Source: Gigantopelta aegis (lineage: Eukaryota; Mollusca; Gastropoda; Neomphalida; Peltospiridae). From it: a DNA stretch of 64,000 nt. The stretch spans positions 32,439,299 through 32,503,298 of the forward strand of contig NC_054709.1 of the NCBI RefSeq assembly GCF_016097555.1, given 5' to 3'. A program made the position numbers and the translations under genes. Of the stretch, positions 12,615-25,000 are shown one piece after another; within the stretch, counting starts at the first letter, position 1, and each line of letters starts with the position of its first letter. Under the pieces are notes generated by a model that saw only the letters and a program-made list of their open reading frames with translations, was not told the DNA's origin and searched no databases.

Positions 12615-12961
12615 AGGGCTTCAAGATTATGGTAGCCCCACTCCCATGGCTAGTGATATTCAATGTTGGGCTAGTAAATAACTACTACGGTATTGCCATG
12701 CCAGACAGCTAGTGAATTTTTTTTGTCAAATGCTGCAGATAAGTCTATTTGTAAATATGAATATCCTGAGCCCCCCCCCCCCCCCCCCCCCCCAATCTTA
12801 GTGTTTTTAAGCTCCATCTTCCTCTTTAGGGGACATATCTGATTATTACTATTATTTAATAAAATTGTATTAACCTAAAGTAAAGTAGGGCTAGTGAATT
12901 TTTAGTTTTAAATCACTGATCCCATGGCTAGTGGATTTTATAAAAATTCTAGAAGCCCTGG
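12615..12961. mobile_element. hAT-like MITE with CCAGGGCTTC termini
   Basis: Left end CCAGGGCTTCAAGA and right end TCTAGAAGCCCTGG form an inverted repeat of about 14 bp. The interior holds a run of C near 12773-12793 and the repeated phrase CATGGCTAGTG. Confidence 0.65.
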
Positions 12962-14257
12962 AAACTGATCTAAATTTGAAATATTAATGTTAAACTTGTA
13001 ACTCAAAAGTTGACTCTGTCGCCATCATGAAAATGTAAAACCTATATCTCGCCTTTTTACTTCATAAAGGAAAGACAAAGAAAACCCCCATAAAAAACCC
13101 CAAACCTTTCATAACATTACAATCGCTTCATGGAAAAAACACACATTAACACATTAAGTACACTTCACAGATCATGTTCAACAAATGCCAAGACATTTTC
13201 GACAAGACACTGAAGTATTTGGTTTAAAATGACAGATAATAAACAAAAGTGTTTGGTTAATCATGGCAGACAATGAACAAAGAGCAATAACTCGGTATTA
13301 ATAGACACATGAGTAAAACAGAAATCCAATGCCTAAACTGTGTTAGATATTAAAAAAATCCATTTAAAAATCCATCTTATAAAATGTTATTAATATAGGC
13401 TAAAAATGAGCATTAAATGAATTTAAACATGCAGTCTTGACTCTTAATTTTGTAACATATTTCTAATGGAAACCACAAGTTACTGTAACTAGTGTTGGGA
13501 GCACTATGCCAGATAATATCTTGTCAGTTCAAACTTTGCGGTGCACATAACTTTTAATGGATATATTAAGCTGCATTAATATGACAAACATCTACCAAGT
13601 AGTTTACTACATTTCTCGTATCATACTGTCATGATATCCATAACATAATAAAAGTTTAGTTATAACATGAACAAAATTATTGGTTAGTAATATTAAAGTA
13701 TGAACATCCCTTTATAAATAAAACATATTTGTCAAATAAAATATTGTGCTTAAAAACTATTTAACGATATGCAATATGCAATACTTTTTATCATGAATGT
13801 ACAAAACTTTATAATATGCTTAATGGAAATGGTATAAAAGATACAACATAGTATAGTTAAAATACAATTATATTCATCGATTACATTTTTCTTGTATTTA
13901 AGAGATTATTTTTCTATTATTTTTATTGTTCATCAACTTTAAAATTTCCCCTGTATTTCAGGAATTATTCCCCCTCCTATCTATTCATTGGAACCATTAA
14001 TCTCAAAGTAGATGCACCAAGCATAACTTTCCATGGAGGGTTTTTGTGTTTAGTCCCACAAAATATTTCATTTGCAATTAATTGGTTACTTATAATCAAC
14101 TTTAAAATTAAAATATGTAAGAATCACAGATGTACCCAAATAAACCTTTTCACTGTGATCCAGATAAACTGTAAGTGATTTTAGAGTTGTATGGTCATTT
14201 TTAAACTTATAACAACTGTTGCTAAAGATATAATTTATTTATCTTTATATATATATA

Positions 14258-14468
14258 TATACTCCTTAAAAAAAAGTTCCTGTGCACCAAAGACAATGTT
14301 AGCAAACCAACAGTAAAGTTTGTAAATGGTTCAAAATTTACAAAAATGATGACACATCATAATTTTTGAATGACCAATAAATAATTTCTTGAAAATGATT
14401 AGATTTGTCATTTGTTACCGTTAAATATATATACCATGTCCATTACATGCACAGGAACTTTCTTCCCC
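14258..14468. mobile_element. MITE with AAAAAGTTCCTGTGCA termini
   Basis: Left AAAAAAAGTTCCTGTGCA and right TGCACAGGAACTTTCTT are inverted. About 200 bp, no coding frame. Confidence 0.6.
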
Positions 14469-14753
14469 AAGTATATAATATAACAGTGAAAATTAAACTC
14501 TATTGCATTAAAACGTAAAGAGCATTTTGTGACTTCAGGACGATCTTAAAAGAAAAGTTGTGATCATGACTAGAGTGGAAACAATTGTAATGCAAAAATC
14601 ATTTTATAAAACAAGACACTAATCTTACCCAAACATAAAAAAAAAAAAAACATTGAGAGAATGATACAAAACTGAATTGTTAAACTCAGAATGACAGCAA
14701 ACACCAAGATCATCATTTTAGGTACTTAATATAACAATTGTCACGTTCTTATA

Positions 14754-14935
14754 TTGTGGCCACCTGTAGAACTAAACTTTTATTGTCAATTGTGGCCACT
14801 TGTTGAACTATACGTATATTGTGAATTGTGGCCACCTATAGAGCTAAACGTATATTGTGAAATGTGGCCACCTGTAGAACTAAACTTATATTGTGAAATG
14901 TGGCCACCTGTAGAACTAAACCTATATTGTAAATT
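14754..14935. repeat. Minisatellite, 36-bp unit, 5 copies
   Basis: Unit of the form TGTGGCCACCTGTAGAACTA followed by AACTTATATTGTGAAA. The unit is a multiple of three, so it gives a spurious open frame. Confidence 0.9.
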
Positions 14936-15227
14936 CAAATTTGCTAAAATATTTTCATGTACTAATTGATATTTGGTTGGAAAATAATTGTGGGTTTCTG
15001 CAAATATTTAAGTTTAATAGATAATTTGGCGAAATTCTCTACACAAACGGAGTTTGCCCTGATCTCAATCATGTGAGTTATTTTTAACAATCCCCATAGT
15101 AAAGTCCCAGCTGCCATAAGTTCTGCCATCATCATTCAGTTTATCTGCGTATCTCTTCTCTATCACATTTAGTCGAAGGAATGCTTCAAGTCAGAGGTGT
15201 AAGTTACAAATACTATCGTTGACATTC

Positions 15228-15308
15228 TCAGACTCTCTTCGTAAAGTTCTCGGGAAAGACACCTTTCTGTCCATTTGACTTCTTTATTCCCATCACCCAA
15301 CCATCATC
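15228..15308 (-). CDS. Amph: Amph exon 14, second half of SH3 domain and stop
   Basis: 81 nt including TGA, entered at phase 0 after acceptor TTATTAAG. It encodes [18 protein letters not shown] then PENFTKRV and stop. It has the conserved SH3 Trp and the G-x-F-P-x-N-F motif, so the protein ends with the domain as in BIN1. Diverged copies of this exon's first 20 bases and acceptor are repeated in intron 13. Confidence 0.95.
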   Translation of the reverse strand, partial: DDGWVMGIKKSNGQKGVFPENFTKRV

Positions 15309-15931
15309 CTTAATAAAAAGAGAACATTTTTAAAATAACAGCAACAGGATATTTATCATCCAGCCATCGTCTTTAATAAAAAAGAACATTTTAAAAATCA
15401 CATCAACAGGATATTTATCATCCAGCCATCGTCTTTAATAAAAAAGAACATTTTAAAAATCACATCAACAGGATATTTATCATCCAGCCATCGTCTTTAA
15501 TAAAAGAGAACATTTTAAAAATAACATCAACAGGATATTCATTACCAATCCATCGTCCTGAATAAAAGAGAACATTTTAAAAATCATGTCAACAGGATAT
15601 TTATTACCAATCCATTATCCTAAATTATTAAATAATAATAATGAATATAACAATGTCCCCTATGAGACCCAAAAAAGTTTCTTATCGCCAAACATCAAGG
15701 GCCATAACTCTATATGATAAATCAATACACAAAATATAAGCTTAGTATCTTGAGTCCCGGACCAGGTCACTGGCTTTCCAGAGACTTGGCCCATGACAGA
15801 CATGCCTGAAACCTTAGTGGTACATGGGCACACACACACTGTCTCTCTCCCTATCTCTCTGTCTCTGTCTCTTTCTCGGTCTTGTCTCTCTCGTTATCAC
15901 TCATTCTCCCTCCCCCTCCCTCCCTCCCTCC

Positions 15932-16026
<95 letters not shown>

Positions 16027-16030
16027 CTCT

Positions 16031-16097
<67 letters not shown>

Positions 16098-19000
16098 CCC
16101 TCTGGCTGGACTGGTAGGGGATTAATAAATAATAGTACCAGTGAAATGTATGATATGCCCATCAAAAGTAAAAAGCTAAAGTTAAAGTTAGTGTTGGTGT
16201 GCGAACCTGCTCGTCGGGGTTCTCGTGCGGTATCACGTAGATGATCTCCTCCGCCTCAAACGTCAGCTCATCTTCGTCCTCGCCCTGGTACATGTGAGTG
16301 GCCTGGACCTAGAAACAACAACACAGTGAAAAAACCTCACCCCAGTCATTTCTAATGTCTGGTAAGAACAGTGACAGGGTTCATAGCCTTAAAGACCAAA
16401 TAAATTCAAAGACTTTTAAATACCATTTTCAAGGAAGGAAATGTTTTATTTAACGATGCACTCAACACAGTTTATTTATGGTTATATGGCGTCGGACATA
16501 TGGTTAAAGACCACACAGATATTTGAGAGGAAACCCGCTGTCGCCACTTCATGGGCTACTCTTTTCGATTAGCAACAAGGGATCTTTTATATGCATCACT
16601 AGAGCACATTGACTTACTAATCATCAGCTATTGGATGTCAAATATTTGGTAATTTTGACATATAAAGTCTGTTTTATTGAACGACACCACTAGAGCACAT
16701 TGATTTATTAATTATCAGCTATTGGAGTTTAAAAAATTGACAGTTTTGACATAGTATTAGAGAGGAACCTGCCACATTTTTCTATTAGTAGCAAGGGATA
16801 TTTTGTACACACTCAGATGGGACAGTACATACCACAGTCTTTGATATACTAGTCACGGTCCAGTGGCTCAACGAGAAATACCCCAAGTGAACCCACTGAT
16901 GTGAATCGATCCCAGACCGACCGTGCATCAAGTGAGCACTTTACCACTGGGCTACATCCCATCCCAGAACAAGAAATAGTCTAATTGAGCCCACCGATGA
17001 GGATCAATCACAGACTGAACGGGCATCAGGCATCAATAATAAACAAGAATCTCGACAATGGTCTGTTAAGTACTCTGTTTTACTGTTTTACCTGGTACAG
17101 AATGTTAACAAGAACAGTGTTACTGTTTTACGTGGTACAGAATGTTAACAAGAACTGTGTTACTGTTTTACCTCGTACAGAATGTTAACAAGAACTGTGT
17201 TACTGTTTTACCTGGTACAGAATGTTAACAAGAACTGTGTTACTGTTTTACCTCGTACAGAATGTTAACAAGAACAGTGTTACTGTTTTACCTCGTACAG
17301 AATGTTAACAAGAACAGTGTTACTGTTTTACCTGGTACAGAATGTTAACAAGAACTGTGTGTTACTGTTTTACCTTGTACAGAATGTTATCAAGAACTGT
17401 GTGTTACTGTTTTACCTCGTACAGAACGTTAACAAGAACTGTTTTACTATATTACCTTGTACAGAATGTTAACAAGAACAGTGTTACTGTTTTACCTCGT
17501 ACAGAACGTTAACAAGAACTGTGTGTTACTGTTTTATCTCATACAGAATGTTAACAAGAACTGTGTGTTACTGTTTTACCTCATACAGAAGTTAACAAGA
17601 ACTGTGTGTTACTGTTTACCTCGTACAGAAAGTTAACAAGAACTGTGTGTTACTGTTTACCTCGTACAGAAAGTTAACAAGAACTGTGTGTTACTGTTAC
17701 CTCGTACAGAAAGTTAACAAGAACTGTGTGTTACTGTTTACCTCATACAGAACGTTAACAAGAACTGTGTGTTACTGTTTTACCGTGTACAGAATGTTAT
17801 CAAGAACTGTGTGTTACTGTTTACCTCGTACAGAAAGTTAACAAGAACTGTGTGTTACTGTTTTACCTTTTATCAAGAACCTACCGTACAGAATGTTATC
17901 AAGAACTGTGTGTTACTGTTTTATCTCATACAGAACGTTAACAAGAACTGTGTGTTACTGTTTTACCTCAGTTACAGAAGTACAAAAAGTTAACAAGAAC
18001 TGTGTGTTACTGTTTTACCTCGTCGTTAACAAGAACTGTGTGTTAGTTTACCTCATACAGAAGTTAACAAGAACTGTGTGTGTTTTACCTGTTACTGTTT
18101 ACCTTGTCGTACAGAAAGTTAACAAGAACTGTGTGTTACTGTTTTACCTCAGAACATTACAGAACGTTAACAAGAACTGTGTGTTACTGTTTTACCGTGT
18201 ACAGAATGTTAACAAGAACTGTGTTTTACTGTTGTTATCAAGAACTGTGTGTTACTGTTTTCGTACAGAACTGTTAACAAGAACTGTGTGTTACTGTTTT
18301 ACCTCTACAGAACGTACAGACTGTTTTACCTTAACAACAGTGAACCAGTGTTACTGTTTTACTCTGGTACAGAATGTTAACAAGAACTGTGTGTTACTGT
18401 TTTACCTTGTACAGAATGTTATCAAGAACTGTGTGTTACTGTTTTACCTCGTACAGAATGTTAACAAGAACTGTTTTACTATATTACCTTGTACAGAATG
18501 TTAACAAGAACAGTGTTACTGTTTTACCTCGTACAGAATGTTAACAAGAACTGTGTGTTACTGTTTTAACTCAAGAACAGTGTTACTGTTTTACCTCGTA
18601 CAGAACGTTAACAAGAACTGTGTGTTACTGTTTTACCTCATACAGAAGTTAACAAGAACTGTGTGTTACTGTTTACCTCGTACAGAAAGTTAACAAGAAC
18701 TGTGTGTTACTGTTACCTCGTACAGAACGTTAACAAGAACTGTGTGTTAACAAGAACTGTGTGTTTACCATACAGAACATTAACAAGAACTGTGTGTTAC
18801 TCATACAGAACGTTAACAAGAACTGTGTGTTACTGTTTTACCTCGTGTACAGAATGTTATCAAGAACTGTGTGTTACTGTTTTACCTCGTACAGTACAGA
18901 AGTTAACAAGAACTGTGTGTTACTGTTTTTTACCTCGTACAGAAACTGTTTTATCAAGAACTGTGTGTTACTGTTTTACCTCGTACAGAACGTTAACCTC

Positions 19001-22000
19001 GTACAGAATGTTAACAAGAACTGTGTGTTACTGTTTTACCTCGTACAGAACGTTAACAAGAACTGTGTGTTACTGTTTTACCTCGTACAGAATGTTAACA
19101 AGAACTGTGTGTTACTGTTTTACCTCGTACAGAACGTTAACAAGAACTGTGTTACTGTTTTACCTCGTACAGAATGTTAACAAGAACTGTGTGTTACTGT
19201 TTACCTCATACAGAAAGTTATCAGGTATCAGATCTCTGAGTGGTTTGTTTGACATCGGCATTTGATAATGATCATCATCGTCGTCGTCGTCATCATCAAC
19301 AACCAGCCGGGATGACTTAGGTTCATCGTACACACTCTCGATCCTTGAAGCCACAGTTGTCTGCTCCTCGTCACCAGGTGGGGCTGGTGGCGGGTAGTCG
19401 GGCAAATCCAGTGGATTTTTTTCTTTGACTTCCTCCGTAGTTTGTGCAGCACCACTGATTCCATTGACTTGAGTCTGTGAAAAAACCCACACATTCTGAG
19501 AACACTGCTACAGCAACACACGCCCCCTACCAAGCCCAACAAATTCTTGTATCTCCAGAGCTCAAGGGCCTTAACTCTGTCAAACAGTTAGTAGTATATT
19601 GCCAAGAAAGTCAAACTTTATCTGTAACAGAATATGGTAAAGCTATACACAAAACTGCAGCTCAGTATCTTAAGGCATTGCAAAAACAAACATGATAAAC
19701 TAATTTTAGTATCTCTGTATTTTCAAGGGCTGTAACTTTATCAAAAAAGGGTAAATTGCCACAAAAGTAAATCTGTAACAGTAGACCTACATAATAAAAA
19801 TTTAACGACGCACTCAACATTTTATTTACGGCTATATGGCGTCAGACATATGGTTATGGACCACACAGATTTTGAGAGGAAACCCACTGTCACCACTTCA
19901 TGGGCTACTCTTTCCGATTAGCAGGAAGGGATCTTTTATTTGTGCTTCCCACAGGCAGGATAGCACAAACCATGGCCTTTATTGAACCAGTTATGGATCA
20001 CTGGTCGGTGCAAGTGGTTTACACCTACCCTGGATTAAAAATCCCATGCCTCGACTGGGGCCTACATGATAAAGTTATACACACAATTTCAGATCAATAT
20101 CTCGAGGCATTGTGAAAAAACCCATCCAGAAAACGATATGTGTGACAGACAGAAGAATAATGGTTGGGACCGGTTGGGGAATAATAAATAGGAGAATTTT
20201 AAGTCACGTGAAACCGTAATGGATGCACTTATGATTTCTCACTAGACTGGTTTTGGTGCCTAACTTTAAATGAATGTGATGAGAAACGACACCACTAGAG
20301 CACACTGATTTATTAATCATCGGCTATTGGATGTCAAACATTTTGTACTTTTGACGTATAGTCTTAGAGAGGAAACCCGGTACATTTTTCCATCGGTAGG
20401 AAGGAATCTTTTATATGCACCATCCCACAGTCAGGATAGCACATACTACGACCTTTGACCAGTTGTCATGAACTGGTTGGAACAAGAAAAAACCAACGAG
20501 TTGAATGGATCCACCGAGGTGGTTCTATCCTGCGACGCAAGTACCTCAGGCGAGCACTCTTGAGTTAAATCCCTCAAAATGTAAATAATATTTACCCCAA
20601 AACATCTCATGTAGTACACAAGCAGTGAGGGAAGGAAATGTTTTATTTAACGACGCACTCAACACATTTTATTTACGGTTATATGGCGTCGGACATATGG
20701 TTAAGGACCACACAGATATTGAGAGAGGAAACCTGCTGTCGACACTTCATGGGCTACTCTTTTCGATTAGCAGTAAGGGATCTTTTATATGCACCATTCC
20801 ATAGACAGGATAGCACATACCACGGCCGTTGATGTACCAGTCGTGGGGCACTGGCTGGAGCGAGAAATAGCCCAATGGGTCCACCGACAGGGATCGATCC
20901 CAAACCGACCGCGCCTCAGGCGAGTGCTTTACCACTGGGCTACATCTCGCCCCAAGTCAGTTGAATGAATACACCAAGGTGGTTCGATCCTGCGATGCAA
21001 GCAACTCAGGCAAGCACTCAAACTACTGAGCTAAATTCCTCAAAATATAATTAATATTTGCCCCAAAACATCTAATGTAGTACACAAGCAATGAAGTGTT
21101 AGAATAAAGACAGGCTGCATAATGCCAGCTTCAAGCCAAAAATATAAATCTACAAATAGAAGCAGACACTTCAGTTTTATTTCCAAATTTTTATGCTGAC
21201 ATATGTTTAATAGAGGATACTCCCCGGGTGTCTTGTAATATCATAATTTATCAGCAAGAGTTGATAAAAGTATGAAAACCGAGGCTTGCTGATAATTTTT
21301 ATACTTTTATCAACAAGTGCTGATAAACAGAGGATATTTGATGTTTTTTGTCAAATATGATTTATATCTCATCGAGTGAAGGTTCTAATCATATCTGACG
21401 AGTCGCGCTTGCACGACGAGTGTGATATGATTGCAAACTTCACGAGATGAGATAAAAATCATATTTGACAAAGAACATGAAATTTTCTATTTATTATATA
21501 ACTTTTGGCAATTTACCTTTATTTTTAAAATGCCAGCAACAGAATAGTTCCGACTTTCTTACAGTGAATATAACATTTTCTACAGTGACGATAACACATT
21601 TTAGAGTGAAATAGTGAAATTTTTACTTTAAAATGTGTTATCGTCACTGAGTGACTGATAACACTTTTATTTCACTGATATTTTAAGATATTTCACTAAA
21701 TGTTATATAATTAATTATGATATCACAAGACACGAGGAGGGTATTCTTTTTATCATCCATTATCATTCTTTTCATCTGCGACAATTGGAAACAATGTCAG
21801 TAATGTTGGATGAATGTTACTACATTTGGCAGCGGTAGACTTGTTAACTAGCAGAACGACAGTGGTGTGACGTCACTAATGATAGGTTTAGCGCTGAAAC
21901 ATACACAGTGACGTAACAAAAGAAGCGGTATCTCCTAGGAGAATATCGCAGGAGATATCGCAAATTATAGAACCAGCGATATATCCTACAAAAGCCTTTG

Positions 22001-25000
22001 ATGGATAAAAAAATACAATAATTCCATCTTTTAATGAAACTATTTCCGAAATACATGTCATTGTAATAAAAAGAAATTCGAACCGTTTCTTGCTTGTCAT
22101 CTTCCATTGTACCAGTTTCCGATTTTTGAGCAATAATCGTAGATTGATTTGTGTAGACATCACCTGTAAAAGAGAAAAAATTCATGCAACAAAATGTCTT
22201 GTCTACTACAGTGAAACCCCTCAAAATTTCTTGTCTACTACAGGGAAACGTCTCAAAATTTCTTGTCTACTACAGGGGAACTTCTCAAAATGTCTTGTCT
22301 ACTACAGTGAAACCCCTCAAAATTTCTTGTCTACTACAGGGAAACTTCTCAAAATGTCTTGTCTACTACAGGGAAACTTCTCAAAATGTCTTGTCTACTA
22401 CAGGGAAACTTCTCAAAATCTGACCTTCTGGAATCCACCCCAAAACCGGACATTTTTAACGGCCCCTTTTTAAATATCTGTACAGAAGAGAACCTCTCTA
22501 AACCAGATACCTCTTAAAACCACTTTTTACTTGGTCCCGAGGGTGTCAAATCGGACCCTCTGTTAACCGGAATCCACCCCAAAACCGGACGTTTTTAACG
22601 CCCCCTTTTTAAATATCTGTACAGAAGAGAACCTCTCTAAACCAGATACCTCTTAAAAGCAGACTTTTTACTTGGTCCCGAGGGCGTCTGGTTTAGAGGA
22701 TTTCCACTGTATGAAAGTATTTGGTGTTATTCATGGTTGCAAATAAAAAGTGCTAATCTTAATGCATGTTAAAATGTCTTTATTAATTAAAATTTTAATT
22801 TTATTAATAACATTTTGTTCAATTAATAAATAAAAAATGTAAAATTAATTAAAATTAATAAAAAAAATACAAACCTGAAGATAAAAGTATTTTAATTAAA
22901 TTAAAAACACCATCTATTCCTTTTTATTTTTAAAAAATACACTGATATCTGTAATTATTACCCATATGGTTAAAAATATCTTGGTACATGTCAAAGTGGA
23001 CCCCTCCTGGAAAAAGGAAATGAGGAAGACTGAAAGAAACATAGAGGAGGAAGGTAGAGAAGGAAATCCGAGAGTGCAGTCTGAGCTGGGGGCTGCTGCA
23101 GAAGCTGGCTAATGACAGGCAGCAGTGGCGATCTCTGGTTACAGCCTAATGATGGGCTTCTTAGCACGAAGGGGGGGGGGGGGGGGATTAAGAAGAAGAC
23201 ATATCAAAGTGATAGTACCACTAGAACTCCAAATGGGACGTCACACGTTGATGACGTCATCGTCATCAACTGGCACACTACAACCTCACAGGAATGTCAA
23301 CTTAGCTTAGTAACTGGTTTAACGTGTCCATATACCACTAGGGTTTCGAACACGCCTATCCCGAGTCCGGCCTCCGATAGGAATGTCAACTAAATGAGCG
23401 ATATAAATTAAGTTTGATTATGTGTCATAAATAGGATATTAAACTGGCTACCATTTCGTATCATGTTTATGTCTCTCAATTTATTTCACTCAGGACATAA
23501 ACATGATACGAAATGGAAACTTGTTTAATATCCTATAACTACATGTATACATTGATAAATTCACAGAAATTTCCAATTCTTATAAGATACCTTGAGTATT
23601 TTCTCCAATCACGTCCTCGGGTGCATAATAATCGCCATTTTCCTTGATAACCGACTTGGTCACAATCGCAGGGGAGTCCGGTTCTTTGCTCACGCTCGGT
23701 TCGTCCGTTTTCTCAGACTTGGGCGTTGGAGGAGTGTCTTGTTGCTGGTTGCCATTGACAATAGGGTTTTCCTCTCCACTGTGAAAAGAAAGGAATGTCT
23801 GTCTGACGATGCTCTAGCACATTGTGTAACTATAACTGGACAACACAAAATTTGTGTTAATTCTTAAGTTCAAGCCCAGGACTAGTAATATATTTTCCAT
23901 TTTTGAACCCCTCCGGTATATGTATACCTTGAAACCTTTGCTTACTACATAGTAATGTGAAAATTGTCAGTAATTAATGATCACAATACTTCATCAGTGC
24001 AACAATACGATGACTGGGCTTCTGTTAAGATGCAGTGATAATTAATTTACTCTTTTCTATTTCAAAACCTATCTTAAAATTCATTCATTTTTGTTCTATC
24101 TTCCTTCTTTTTTCCCTTGAACCTTTTTCTCTCTTTACTTCTCTCTGACACTACCATATTTGTTTCTGGCGTTAATAAACTCTTTTTGAAAAAGAAAAAA
24201 ACATAGATGCAATGATAAAATTAAAAGGCTTTATAATCTTATTTATTTTTTCTTTTAAGTTGTTGACCATAGGGTCTGTATAACTTGGGGAAACATATTT
24301 ATCTGAACCACTGAATGTAGTTATATACCTCTTAAAGGCATATTTTCACAGACCACTGACCTATTTAATGGTCTAACAAAGTATTACCTGAACAAAAATA
24401 ATTTGATTTGTCCCTAAATGTACTTTATTCAACCATCTTCATAACTATCATACTCCATTTATTAATGACATTTTGTAAAAATAATTGAATTATGGCAATG
24501 ATCCATAATTCAAAAACTAAAATTTCCGAGAGGGATGACATGGATTTTAATCCATCATAGTTCAGTTGAGGTGATATAACAACTAGATTTGGTTTCTAAC
24601 AATTAATGTAATTTTTAGCTATTATCAATGTTTAGAGAAATAAGGTCCTTAAATCTGTGACAGTATGCCTTTAATTAAAACAACTTATGCAGTGGCGTAG
24701 AAAGGTGCCAAAAAGTGGTGTGTGGGGTGCACACTTTTATATTTACAAATTTTTACACTATTATAAAGCAAATATAAAGCAAAATATCTGAAAAGGGGGG
24801 GGGGCACATGCCTCCTTGCCCCCCAACTTCCTACGCCAGTGTAAATATGCCACAAACAACATGTTAGCATTCCTTCAATGCCAAACAAAACATTATGTTT
24901 GATGATGATGTTGATAACTAGTTTAACGTGCCCATATACCACTAGGGTTTCGAACACGCCCATCCCGAGTCCGACCTTCGATGAGATCGGTGGCCTGACT

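Larger units (their letters stand above)
9900..15227 (-). other. SINE-poor region, possible long 3' UTR of Amph
   Basis: More than 5 kb directly after the Amph stop codon contains no full SINE although every other 5-kb block has several. It contains several candidate AATAAA signals on the minus strand, two MITEs and two minisatellites, listed separately. No coding exon was found. A long 3' UTR is an inference; no polyadenylation site can be fixed from sequence alone. Confidence 0.35.

Noticed and set aside
15793..16244. Ser/Leu- or Arg/Glu-repeat proteins
   Set aside because: Translations of the CT microsatellite.
17647..19265. Frames of the type [14 protein letters not shown]
   Set aside because: Plus-strand shadow of the exon 12 donor array; frame changes with 40/41/42-bp units.
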